Origin: Streptomyces adelaidensis
Lineage (GTDB): Bacteria; Actinomycetota; Actinomycetes; Streptomycetales; Streptomycetaceae
NCBI RefSeq assembly: GCF_016598475.1
Contig: NZ_JAEMUX010000091.1
Coordinates: 1 to 32,021, forward strand
Direction of reading: 5' to 3'
Length of the DNA stretch: 32,021 bases
The stretch's first letter is position 1, and the number at the start of each line of letters is the position of its first letter. Under the pieces are notes generated by a model, which was not told where the DNA came from, did not search any database, and worked only from the letters and a program-made list of their open reading frames with translations. The translations under genes and the position numbers were made by a program. Positions 14,778 through 22,512 of this stretch are shown piece by piece.

Positions 14778-15945
14778 CGGCCGGCGAGTTCTGTACGGCG
14801 TCGAGGAGTTCCTCGCGGTCCCGCTCCAACCGCCGTAGCCGCAGTCGCTCCAGGTTCTCGGCCAGGCAGCCGAGATGAACGCCTCGCCGGCGCAGCGCCG
14901 CCACGACGTCGGTTGCCGCCGCGGCCTGCCCCGTCAGGGAGTCCCCACGCGGCCTCGCGCGGCGGGCGGCCTCCGTCAGGGCACCACGGGTCAGCACGTG
15001 TGCCGTCCGCCAGGCCACGATCTCCTCCACCTGGCGTATGCCCGCGGCCAGGTGCCCGGGATCCGAGGAGCCGTCACCCACTCCCGCACCGGACCAGACC
15101 AGTCGGTGAGGGCGAGCTCCCGCGTTCCGCAAGGTGCGCCATCGGTGGGAGTCGAGCCTGCGCTCCTGGAGGTCGTAGGCAGTACGGGCGAGGGCGAGCG
15201 CGGTGCGGCTGCGCAGCTCGGCGGTGTCCGGGACACCGCCGAGCTCACGGAGCCGTTCGTCCACCGCCGCTTCCACCTCGGCCAGTTCCCAGGTGGCCAC
15301 ACACGGCACACGGGCCGGATCCCGGCCGGCTTCGTGCGATCGCTCCAGTCCTTCCCAGTAGGAGTCGAGGACTTCTCCGTAACGCTCGACCGAGTGGATG
15401 AGGGCCGCGTTCACACCGATGCCGTCAGCGACGCACTCGCGCACCACATCCAGACCGGCGTCGGTGGCGGCCACCGTCACCAGAAGGTTGGGACGGTTGA
15501 CGGCGAGGGCGAGAGCGCGTGCCTCTTCGAGTGCGGACCGGCGGTCGTACGCCAGTCGTGCGTCGAGTTCCACGCAGACCCAGCCGTCCAGCCCTTCGGC
15601 GGCCGTGTGGACGGAGGAGAGAAGGTCGCACGCCCAGCGCGCGTCGTAGGCGATCAGGGCCCGCACCATCTCCTCCGGCGAGGCGTGCCGCCGCGCGAGA
15701 AGGCTGAGCTGGTCACGGTAGGCATGGTCGTCGGTCCGGCGGATCTCGCACGTCATCACCGAAGGGGAGAGCACCAGCCCGGTGATGTGCGCATCGGCGA
15801 TCCACGTCTTCAGCGAGCCGTCGGCGAGTGCCGCCCTGCTCAGTCCGGCGAGCCAGAAGGACACCCCTTCCGCTGCCAGACCGCGCAACACCGCGCTGTC
15901 CGAGGGGACCTCGGCCGGCTCGGCCGTGTGGTGTTCTCCTGTCAT
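14761..15945 (-). CDS. Transaldolase homologue lacking the Schiff-base lysine
   Basis: A 394-residue protein colinear with actinobacterial transaldolase (GVSFWLAGLSRAALADGS, RPNLLVTVAATDAGLDVV, HSVERYGEVLDSYWEGLER, and GARPHRLVWSGAGVG). Key positions have changed: the catalytic lysine of the family's K-I-P-A-T motif is Thr157, the family's TTNPS is VLSPS (58-62), and SFFVSRVD is replaced by TWELAEVE. It should not form the normal dihydroxyacetone Schiff base. It is therefore a pseudoenzyme, a subunit, or an enzyme with new chemistry. Start at 15945 has GGGAGGGG 4 nt upstream and overlaps the adenosine kinase stop by ATGA. An intact transaldolase is encoded at 22513-23751, suggesting a possible heteromeric partner. 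It is the last gene of the SARP-led operon. Confidence 0.85.
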   Translation of the reverse strand: MTGEHHTAEPAEVPSDSAVLRGLAAEGVSFWLAGLSRAALADGSLKTWIADAHITGLVLSPSVMTCEIRRTDDHAYRDQLSLLARRHASPEEMVRALIAYDARWACDLLSSVHTAAEGLDGWVCVELDARLAYDRRSALEEARALALAVNRPNLLVTVAATDAGLDVVRECVADGIGVNAALIHSVERYGEVLDSYWEGLERSHEAGRDPARVPCVATWELAEVEAAVDERLRELGGVPDTAELRSRTALALARTAYDLQERRLDSHRWRTLRNAGARPHRLVWSGAGVGDGSSDPGHLAAGIRQVEEIVAWRTAHVLTRGALTEAARRARPRGDSLTGQAAAATDVVAALRRRGVHLGCLAENLERLRLRRLERDREELLDAVQNSPAVRAYR

Positions 15946-16967
15946 CGATCCCCTCCCGCCATGAGCACCTGTCCGGTGGTCACCGGCACACGGCCCGTCA
16001 GATGCGGTACGAGCAGCGCCGCGACCGGATCGCCGTACACGGCCTCGACGCGGCCCAGCAGGTCCGGCAGCGACGCCTCGTACTGCTGCGGGCCGACGGC
16101 CTCCAGCGCCGTCGTGGCCAGGGCACAACCCAGCGCGACGGCCGCGTGAAGGGGGAGCCCCCAGGCGCACGCCGCGAGGAAGCCGGCCCGGAACGCGTCG
16201 CCGACGCCGGTGGGATCGGCGGCTCGGCTCGCGGGCACCGCGGGGAAGGCCGCCGGTCCCGTCCCGGCCGCATCGACCAGGACTCCGTCGGCTCCCCGGG
16301 TGATGATCCATGCTCCGACCCGGCCCAGTACCTCCTGGCGCGTCCAACCACTCGTGTCCAGCAGCATGGCGGCCTCGTACTCGTTGGTGAACAGCCACCG
16401 CGCTCCGTTCACGAGCCGGCGGACCTCCTCCCTGCCGAGGCGGGCGAGCTGCTGCGAAGGGTCACAGACGAAGGGGATCCCGAGTTCCCGGCACTGCTCG
16501 GTGTGGCGCACCATCGCCGCGGGATCGTTCGGGGAGATCAGGGCCAGGTCGATCCTGCCGCCGCGTCCGGACACCTGGGCGAGGTCGATGAGGGGGGCCT
16601 CGGCCATCGCCCCCGCGTAGAAAGAGGCGATCTGGTTCTGGTCCTCGTCCGTGGTGCACATGAAGCGAGCCGTCTGCCGCGTGCTCGACACCCGGACGTG
16701 CGCGGTATCGACCCCGTGCTCCTCGAGCCATGCCCCGTACTCGTCGAAGTCGGGCCCCACCGCACCGACCAGGAGGGGGGCGAGTCCGAGCAGGCCGAGG
16801 CCGAACGCGATGTTGGCCGCGGTTCCTCCGCGGCGTACGTGCAGCTCATCGACGAGGAAGGAGAGGGACACCCGGTCGAGCCGGCCTTCGATCAACTGGT
16901 CGGTGAACCTCCCGGGGAAGGTGGCCAGATGGTCGGTGGCTATGGAACCTGTGACGGCGATACGCAT
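15942..16967 (-). CDS. adoK: Adenosine kinase (PfkB family)
   Basis: A 341-residue ribokinase-fold enzyme phosphorylating adenosine to AMP. The N-terminus VTGSIATDHLATFPGRF and the later RGGTAANIAFGLGLLG, DPSQQLARLG and DPTGVGDAFRAGF closely follow the mycobacterial adenosine kinase as I remember it; Asp257 in GVGD is the catalytic base. Start is ATG at 16967 with GAGGG about 5 nt upstream. It lies 35 nt downstream of metF and overlaps the transaldolase-like gene. In this setting it would remove adenosine released from S-adenosylhomocysteine, relieving product inhibition of the methyltransferases. A nucleoside kinase acting on a product-related nucleoside is the alternative. The S-adenosylhomocysteine hydrolase itself is not in the window. 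Confidence 0.9.
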   Translation of the reverse strand: MRIAVTGSIATDHLATFPGRFTDQLIEGRLDRVSLSFLVDELHVRRGGTAANIAFGLGLLGLAPLLVGAVGPDFDEYGAWLEEHGVDTAHVRVSSTRQTARFMCTTDEDQNQIASFYAGAMAEAPLIDLAQVSGRGGRIDLALISPNDPAAMVRHTEQCRELGIPFVCDPSQQLARLGREEVRRLVNGARWLFTNEYEAAMLLDTSGWTRQEVLGRVGAWIITRGADGVLVDAAGTGPAAFPAVPASRAADPTGVGDAFRAGFLAACAWGLPLHAAVALGCALATTALEAVGPQQYEASLPDLLGRVEAVYGDPVAALLVPHLTGRVPVTTGQVLMAGGDR

Positions 16968-17002
16968 GGTGTCCCTCTCCGGGCGGGGTTCGTGGTCGTC
17001 GG

Positions 17003-17944
17003 TCAGTGGTGGAAGTGGGCGGGCTCGACGTTCCGGTGGATCTCGAGCGTCGCGGTGGACCGGTTGAGCGTGATGTAGTGCAGGCCGGGGACGCCCTCGT
17101 CCAGCAGCCGCGCGGCCATGGCGCTGGCGTACTCGACCCCGATGCGGTGGCCCTCCGCCGGATTGCCGCGTGCGGCCTCCAGACGCCGGGCGAGGTCCTC
17201 GGGAAAGGCGGCGTCGCTCAGCGCGGCGAAGCGGCGGATCTGCCGAACGTCGGTGGCGGGCATGATCTCCGGGATGACCGGTGTGTCGCAGCCCGCCGCC
17301 GTGATCCGGTCCCGCAGGCGTAGGTAGTCCTCCACGTGGAAGAACATCTGCGTGATCGCGTAGTCCGCGCCGGCCCGGCACTTGGCGACGAAGTGCCGGA
17401 TGTCGCTCGCCCAGTCCGGCGAGCGCGGGTGACGCTCGGGGAACGCGGCCACTCCGATGGAGAAGTCGCCCAGTGACCGCACGAGTTCGACGAGTTCGTA
17501 CGCATGACGGAAGCCCTGTGGATGAGGGGTCCAGGGACCGCGCGGATCGCCGGGCGGATCGCCGCGCAGGACCAGTACGTCCCGTACCCCCGCGTCCGCG
17601 TACTGGCCGATGATGTGCCGCAGTTCGGCGACGGAGTGCCCGACGGCCGTCAGGTGGGCGACGGGCCGCAGCGTCGTCTCGGCGGCGATCCGCCGGGTGG
17701 CCTCGACCGTGCGCTGCCTGGACGAACCGCCGGCGCCGTACGTGACCGAGACGAAGGTCGGTGACAGGGCCTCGACGCGGCGGATCGCCTCCCAGAGCGT
17801 GCGCTCGCCCGCCCCGGTCTTCGGCGGAAAGAACTCGAAGGAGAAACTGGGCCGGCCGGCCCGCGCTCCGATGGGCGGGACGTTCCCGACCGGCCTGTGG
17901 CCCCTCGTCAGCGTGTCCACGGCCGGTCCGTCGCTGCCGGTCAC
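17003..17944 (-). CDS. metF: 5,10-methylenetetrahydrofolate reductase
   Basis: A 313-residue TIM-barrel flavoenzyme reducing methylene-THF to methyl-THF, the methyl donor for methionine synthesis. It shows FSFEFFPPKT, FVSVTYGAGGSSR, DVLVLRGDPP, QMFFHVEDYLR and the conserved barrel order. Start is GTG at 17944, overlapping the metK stop by GTGA. Between metK and adoK it forms part of a methyl-supply set for the cluster methyltransferases. A housekeeping copy is expected elsewhere in the genome. Confidence 0.93.
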   Translation of the reverse strand: MTGSDGPAVDTLTRGHRPVGNVPPIGARAGRPSFSFEFFPPKTGAGERTLWEAIRRVEALSPTFVSVTYGAGGSSRQRTVEATRRIAAETTLRPVAHLTAVGHSVAELRHIIGQYADAGVRDVLVLRGDPPGDPRGPWTPHPQGFRHAYELVELVRSLGDFSIGVAAFPERHPRSPDWASDIRHFVAKCRAGADYAITQMFFHVEDYLRLRDRITAAGCDTPVIPEIMPATDVRQIRRFAALSDAAFPEDLARRLEAARGNPAEGHRIGVEYASAMAARLLDEGVPGLHYITLNRSTATLEIHRNVEPAHFHH

Positions 17945-19176
17945 CGGAAGACGCCCGCGTGGTGCCGGAGCTCAGCGGCGCGGTCCGTGCGTTCCCAGGT
18001 GAAGTCGGCCAGCTCCCGCCCGAAATGTCCGTACGCCGCCGTCTGGGAGTAGATCGGGCGGAGCAGCTGGAGGTCGCGGATGATCGCGGCCGGCCTGAGG
18101 TCGAAGACCTCGGTGATCGCCTGCTCGATGAGCTCGACGGGGACGGTGTGGGTGCCGAAGGTCTCGACGAACAGTCCAACCGGTTCGGCCTTGCCGATGG
18201 CGTAGGCGACCTGGACCTCGCAGCGCCGGGCGAGGCCCGCGGCGACGACGTTCTTGGCCACCCAGCGCATCGCGTACGCCGCCGACCGGTCCACCTTGGA
18301 CGGGTCCTTGCCGGAGAAGGCGCCGCCGCCGTGCCGGGCCATGCCACCGTACGTGTCAATGATGATCTTCCGGCCGGTCAGACCCGCGTCCCCCATCGGG
18401 CCACCGATCTCGAACCGGCCGGTGGGATTCACCAGCAGTCGGTAACCGTCAGTCTCCAGCTTGATGCCGTCGGCGTCGAGCCCGGCGAGGACATGCTCCA
18501 CGACATGCTCCCGGAGGTCCGGGGCAAGCAGGTTGTCCAGGTCGATGTCGCGCGCGTGCTGGGAGGAGACGACGACGGTGTCGAGCCGCACCGGCCTGTC
18601 CCCGTCGTACTCGATGGTGACCTGGGTCTTGCCGTCGGGACGGAGGTACGGGAGCGTCCCGTCCTTCCTGACTTCGGCCAGGCGGTACGAGAGCCGGTGG
18701 GCCAGATGGACCGGAAGCGGCATCAGCTCCGGCGTCTCGTCCGTGGCATAACCGAACATCAGGCCCTGATCCCCGGCCCCCTGCCGGTCGAGTTCGTCCA
18801 CGGCCGCACCGGAGGTGGCGCTTGCGCTTTCGACCCGGGACTCGTAGGCCCTGTCCACTCCTTGTGCGATGTCCGGCGACTGGGAGCCGATGGAGACCGA
18901 CACCCCGCAGGAGGCGCCGTCGAACCCCTTCGCCGACGAGTCGTAGCCGATCTCCAGGATCTTCTCGCGCACGAGCGTGGCGATCGGGACGTACGCCCGT
19001 GTGGTGACCTCACCCGCCACCTGGACGAGTCCCGTGGTGATCAGCGTCTCAACGGCGACGCGCGACAGGGGATCCTCCCGCAGCAGTGCATCGAGAACGG
19101 CGTCACTGATCTGGTCGGCGATCTTGTCGGGGTGGCCTTCGGTGACCGACTCCGACGTGAACAGGCGGCTGGACAT
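17941..19176 (-). CDS. metK: S-adenosylmethionine synthetase
   Basis: A 411-residue enzyme making SAM from methionine and ATP. It has the N-terminal TSESVTEGHPDKIADQ, GAGDQGLMFGYA, and the lysine- and glycine-rich loop GGGAFSGKDPSKVDRS. Length is normal for actinobacterial MetK. Start is ATG at 19176 (MSSRLF) with GAGGAG 4 nt upstream; an upstream in-frame Met at 19191 is less likely. It lies 48 nt after the MFS gene and overlaps metF. A dedicated copy inside a biosynthetic operon points to high methyl demand. Confidence 0.95.
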   Translation of the reverse strand: MSSRLFTSESVTEGHPDKIADQISDAVLDALLREDPLSRVAVETLITTGLVQVAGEVTTRAYVPIATLVREKILEIGYDSSAKGFDGASCGVSVSIGSQSPDIAQGVDRAYESRVESASATSGAAVDELDRQGAGDQGLMFGYATDETPELMPLPVHLAHRLSYRLAEVRKDGTLPYLRPDGKTQVTIEYDGDRPVRLDTVVVSSQHARDIDLDNLLAPDLREHVVEHVLAGLDADGIKLETDGYRLLVNPTGRFEIGGPMGDAGLTGRKIIIDTYGGMARHGGGAFSGKDPSKVDRSAAYAMRWVAKNVVAAGLARRCEVQVAYAIGKAEPVGLFVETFGTHTVPVELIEQAITEVFDLRPAAIIRDLQLLRPIYSQTAAYGHFGRELADFTWERTDRAAELRHHAGVFR

Positions 19177-19224
19177 GACTCTCCTCGTCATCCGATTCGG
19201 GAGGGGATGTGCATGGGTCGGCGG

Positions 19225-20610
19225 TCAAGCCGGCTGGGACGCCTTGCGGGGGCCCTCGCGCGGCGCCGCCTGGGGCGCGCTTGCGCTGGACAGTTCAAGG
19301 CCGCTCGTCTCGGGCGCCCACACTGCCGACACCAGCGCGCCCACCAGGGACAACGCACAGCCGCACAGCATGACGGCGCCGACTCCCCATGTCTGCAGAC
19401 CGATGGGCACCAGGAAGGTGCCCACCGCGCCTCCGACACGGCTCGTGGCCGCGGCGAAGCCGATGCCGGTGGCACGGATCTCGGTCGGGAAGACCTCGCT
19501 CGGATAGACCGCCTGCAACGTGCTCGAAGCCGCGTGGAACAGCGCGAAGGTCGCGAAGCAGCCGACGATCACCCACTGCGGACCGGACGGCCACAGCCCG
19601 AGCGCCAGCAGAGCCGCGGCGGTGACGACGAACGGCCAGATGAGCAACTGCCTCCGGCCGACCCGGCCGATCAGCCAGACGCCGCTCAGACAGCCGACCA
19701 GCAGGAAGACATTGAGCAGCACCTCGCTGACGCCGTCATCGGAGGCGCCCAGAGCGGCCAGCACCTGAGGAGCGAAGGTGGAGATGGCGAAGAACGGGGT
19801 GATCTGACAGAGCCAGAAGACACTGGTGAACAGGGTTCTGCGCAGGTACGAGGGGGCGAAGAGCGCCGCGAGCCCCGGCTCCACGGTCGGCGTCCCGCCC
19901 GCAGCCACCTCGTCGAGCCGTGTTCCGAGCCACCGTCGGCTGATCGCGTCGGCCTCGGCGTACCGTCCCTTGCTCGCCAGCCATCGTGGCGACTCGGGAG
20001 TTCCCAGCCGGGCCACCAGCACCACCAGCGAGGGTACGGCGCTGCTGGCCAGGATCCAGCGCCACATGGACGCGTCCGTGCTCCACGAAGCGAGGCCGAA
20101 GCCGACGACGGCGGCCAGCGTGTACCCCACGTACCAGAACGCTATGAGCGAGGCCAGCAGCCGTCCCCTCCGCGCGGGTGGGGAGAACTCCGCGACCAGC
20201 GCTCCCGCGATCGCGTAGTCGGCTCCGACGGCGATCCCCATCAGCAGCCGTACGGCGAAGAGCTGGAGGGCACCGTCGACAACGAGTTGGAGCAACGAAC
20301 CGGCCAGGAAGACCAGCAGATCGAGGAGGTACATCTTCTGCCGGCCGACCTTGTCGGTGAGCCGGCCGAAGACTAGCCCTCCGAAGAAGATGCCGATGAG
20401 CGTGGCGGCACCGATCAGCCCGGTCTGAAGCGAGCTCAGAGCGAGATCACTGCGGGCCAGCGGCAGGGCCGCACCGACGACACCGAGCACCCACCCGTCG
20501 CACACCTCTCCGCCTCCGGCACAGACGGCGATACGGGTCTGGAAGCGGTGGATCCGCCGTTCGTCGGAGACGGCCGGGCCGTTCGGGGCCGTGGAAAGCG
20601 GATCCGGCAT
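19225..20610 (-). CDS. MFS transporter, sugar-porter-like
   Basis: A 461-residue major facilitator with about twelve hydrophobic segments. It contains the sugar/organic-acid-porter signatures FGRLTDKVGRQKMY after helix 2, TPESPRWL before the central loop, IGRVGRRQ, and YPSEVFPTEIRATG. Start is ATG at 20610 with GGAGAGA about 8 nt upstream. It lies 41 nt after the SARP gene and 48 nt before metK, so it is within the SARP operon. It probably moves a sugar-like or carboxylate product or precursor. Direction of transport cannot be told from sequence. Confidence 0.85.
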   Translation of the reverse strand: MPDPLSTAPNGPAVSDERRIHRFQTRIAVCAGGGEVCDGWVLGVVGAALPLARSDLALSSLQTGLIGAATLIGIFFGGLVFGRLTDKVGRQKMYLLDLLVFLAGSLLQLVVDGALQLFAVRLLMGIAVGADYAIAGALVAEFSPPARRGRLLASLIAFWYVGYTLAAVVGFGLASWSTDASMWRWILASSAVPSLVVLVARLGTPESPRWLASKGRYAEADAISRRWLGTRLDEVAAGGTPTVEPGLAALFAPSYLRRTLFTSVFWLCQITPFFAISTFAPQVLAALGASDDGVSEVLLNVFLLVGCLSGVWLIGRVGRRQLLIWPFVVTAAALLALGLWPSGPQWVIVGCFATFALFHAASSTLQAVYPSEVFPTEIRATGIGFAAATSRVGGAVGTFLVPIGLQTWGVGAVMLCGCALSLVGALVSAVWAPETSGLELSSASAPQAAPREGPRKASQPA

Positions 20611-20651
20611 CGAGGTCTCTCCCTTTCGTGACTGCGTCGGCGGGCGGTCCG

Positions 20652-21539
20652 TCAGCGGCTGGTGACCAGGTCCAGCGAGAGCCTGAGGTTCTCGGGCGAA
20701 CGCAGGTCCAGCTCTGAGCTCTCGGTCAGTACGGCGGTCTGCAGCGTGCGCAGCCTGTGCGACGGTTCGATACCGAGTTCGTGGCCGAGATGGCGGCTCA
20801 GCGCGTGATAGACCTCCAGCGCGTGGGCGGTGCGCCCCGACCGGTAGAGGGCGATCATGTACTGGGCGTGCAGGTTCTCGTGGGTCGGATGCCGGGAGAC
20901 GAGCAGGCTCAGCTCGGGGAGCAGCTGATGGTGGAGGCCGAGCCGCAGTTCGGCGTCCAGGGACTGCTCGAGGGCGGTCATCCGGACCCCTTCGAGGTGG
21001 GAGATCTGGGACTGAATGTGCGGGCCCGCCTCGATGTCGACGAGCGTCCGGCCGCGCCAGAGCCCGAGCGCGGAGCGCAGAGCGGCGGCGCACAACGCAT
21101 CGTCGCCGAGAGCGCGGGCCCGTCGGGACTCGGCCATGTGGGCGTCCAAGGAGTGCAGGTCCAGGTCACCTTGCCGTACATGCATCACATAGCCGTGGTG
21201 ACGTGTCTCAAGGATGCGCTTGGCGGCGTCCACCGAGCCCACGGAGGGCAGGGTGGCCAGCGCCTGGCGCAGCTGGAAGATCCTGGTGTGGACGCTCTGT
21301 ACGGCACTGCGGGGTGAGTGGTCGCCCCACAGCTCCTGCACGCAGGTGTCGAGCGAGACCTGGGCGCCTGCGTGCAGGAGGAGCAGCGCAAGCAGCTGCC
21401 GTGTCTTGGGCGCGGAGGGGAGCCGGTCCACGGCATCGCCCGGATCGGCATCGCCCGAATCAGCGTCCCCCGCGACCGCGGACAGAGAAGTCACCGGTAC
21501 ATCCGTGATGGAAAGCGGACCGAGAACTCCGAACTCCAT
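20652..21539 (-). CDS. SARP-family pathway activator
   Basis: A 295-residue Streptomyces antibiotic regulatory protein. An OmpR-like winged-helix DNA-binding domain (to ~residue 120; KTRQLLALLLLHAGAQVSLD and SVHTRIFQLRQAL) precedes a bacterial transcriptional activator domain (HMAESRRARALGDD to LGIEPSHRLR). Start is ATG at 21539 (MEFGVLGPLS) with GAGGA 5 nt upstream. It is unusual in carrying an acidic G-D-A repeat insertion near residues 26-37, encoded by tandem 15-bp units, between the first strands and the recognition region. It heads the minus-strand operon and is divergent from the HAD-led operon across 220 bp, so it likely activates both. I could not identify clear heptamer repeats there. 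Confidence 0.92.
   Translation of the reverse strand: MEFGVLGPLSITDVPVTSLSAVAGDADSGDADPGDAVDRLPSAPKTRQLLALLLLHAGAQVSLDTCVQELWGDHSPRSAVQSVHTRIFQLRQALATLPSVGSVDAAKRILETRHHGYVMHVRQGDLDLHSLDAHMAESRRARALGDDALCAAALRSALGLWRGRTLVDIEAGPHIQSQISHLEGVRMTALEQSLDAELRLGLHHQLLPELSLLVSRHPTHENLHAQYMIALYRSGRTAHALEVYHALSRHLGHELGIEPSHRLRTLQTAVLTESSELDLRSPENLRLSLDLVTSR
21431..21475. repeat. Three imperfect 15-bp tandem units inside the SARP gene
   Basis: Units at 21431-21445, 21446-21460 and 21461-21475. The first two differ at a single base (CGGCATCGCCCGGAT and CGGCATCGCCCGAAT); the third is diverged. They encode the repeated G-D-A-containing insertion and could vary in copy number by slippage in steps of five residues. 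Confidence 0.7.
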
Positions 21540-21759
21540 GGGAATTCCTCTCGTATGGACGCGATGTCCCTGCCCAGAACGTAGTGGGACGGCCGTGGCG
21601 GTCTCCAGCCGTAACTCCAGATCGCCGAGGACTCTGTCATGCACGCCCGGTTTGGCATCTTTTGAACGCACCTTCCTTCCGATATCCGGCCAGGAGTGAA
21701 TCGTGAGGCGGCCGTGGTGTCCTGGGATTCGTTCGCATCTCAACGGAAGGAACGTCGCG

Positions 21760-22443
21760 GTGACGAAGAGACTGGTCATTTTCGACTGCGATGGTGTTCT
21801 GGTCGACAGCGAGAAACTCAGCTCGCAGGCGATGCGCGAGCTGGCGGCGGCCGAAGGGCTCAGCTTCTCGCCGGCCGGCGCTCTCGCCTTCATCCGTGGA
21901 CGCAAGGTCGCCGCATGGGTCGCCGAGCTGGAACAGGAGCTCGGCAGGGCGCTTCCGCCCGATTTCGTGCCGGAGTTCCGCCGCCGATCGGCCGCCCTGT
22001 TCACCACGTCCCTACGGCCCGTTCCCCACGTACGGCAGGTGATCGACGAGCTCACCCTTCCGTTCTGCGCGGCATCCAGCGCACCCCGCGACAAGATCGT
22101 GCACACCCTTTGCCTGACCGGACTGCTGTCCCGTTTCGAGGACCGCATCTACAGCGCGTACGAAGTCGGCTCCTGGAAGCCGGATCCCGGTCTGTTTCTC
22201 CACACAGCCCGTGACATGGACGTTCCGGCGGGCCGGTGCGCGGTCGTCGAGGACAGCCTTGTCGGCGTGCAGGCAGCCGTGGCCGCCGGCATGGCCGTGT
22301 TCGGCTATGCGCCGCCGGAGAACGGTACGGCGGCCCATCTCGCCGCGGCCGGCGCCGTCACCTTCGAGTCGATGACCGCGCTTCCCGCGCTGCTCGGGAA
22401 GTGGTCGGCGCGGCCCGTGAGCGCATCGATATCAGCCCGTTAG
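21760..22443 (+). CDS. HAD-superfamily phosphatase
   Basis: A 227-residue haloacid-dehalogenase-like hydrolase of the beta-phosphoglucomutase/sugar-phosphatase group. Motif I is FDCDGVLVDSE with Asp9 and Asp11, motif II is CAASSAPRDK, motif III lies near SWKPDPGLF, and motif IV is VVEDSLVGVQAAVAAGM. A helical cap sits between motifs I and II. Start is GTG at 21760 with GGAAGG 9 nt upstream. It is the first gene of the ten-gene plus-strand operon and lies 69 nt before the transaldolase. It likely dephosphorylates the sugar-phosphate product of that enzyme. The substrate is inference. Confidence 0.88.
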   Translation: MTKRLVIFDCDGVLVDSEKLSSQAMRELAAAEGLSFSPAGALAFIRGRKVAAWVAELEQELGRALPPDFVPEFRRRSAALFTTSLRPVPHVRQVIDELTLPFCAASSAPRDKIVHTLCLTGLLSRFEDRIYSAYEVGSWKPDPGLFLHTARDMDVPAGRCAVVEDSLVGVQAAVAAGMAVFGYAPPENGTAAHLAAAGAVTFESMTALPALLGKWSARPVSASISAR

Positions 22444-22512
22444 AACGCCCTGCTTCCGTAAGTCTGACCGTCTCTCCCGGAGCCCCGGGATCGATTGGAA
22501 GGTCACCCTCGC

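Noticed and set aside
15942..18359. A single 805-codon minus-strand frame covering adoK and continuing upstream
   Set aside because: Only the 341 codons from 16967 resemble adenosine kinase. The upstream part is an alternative frame of metF and metK, and a good ribosome site precedes 16967.
17761..20376. Very long plus-strand open frame (871 codons) across metF, metK and the MFS gene
   Set aside because: It is antisense to three clearly recognisable genes, has no domain resemblance and is explained by the scarcity of stop codons in GC-rich DNA.
21540..21759. SARP-binding heptamer repeats in the divergent SARP/HAD promoter region
   Set aside because: GCCGT-type words recur but without the regular 11-bp spacing expected for SARP boxes.
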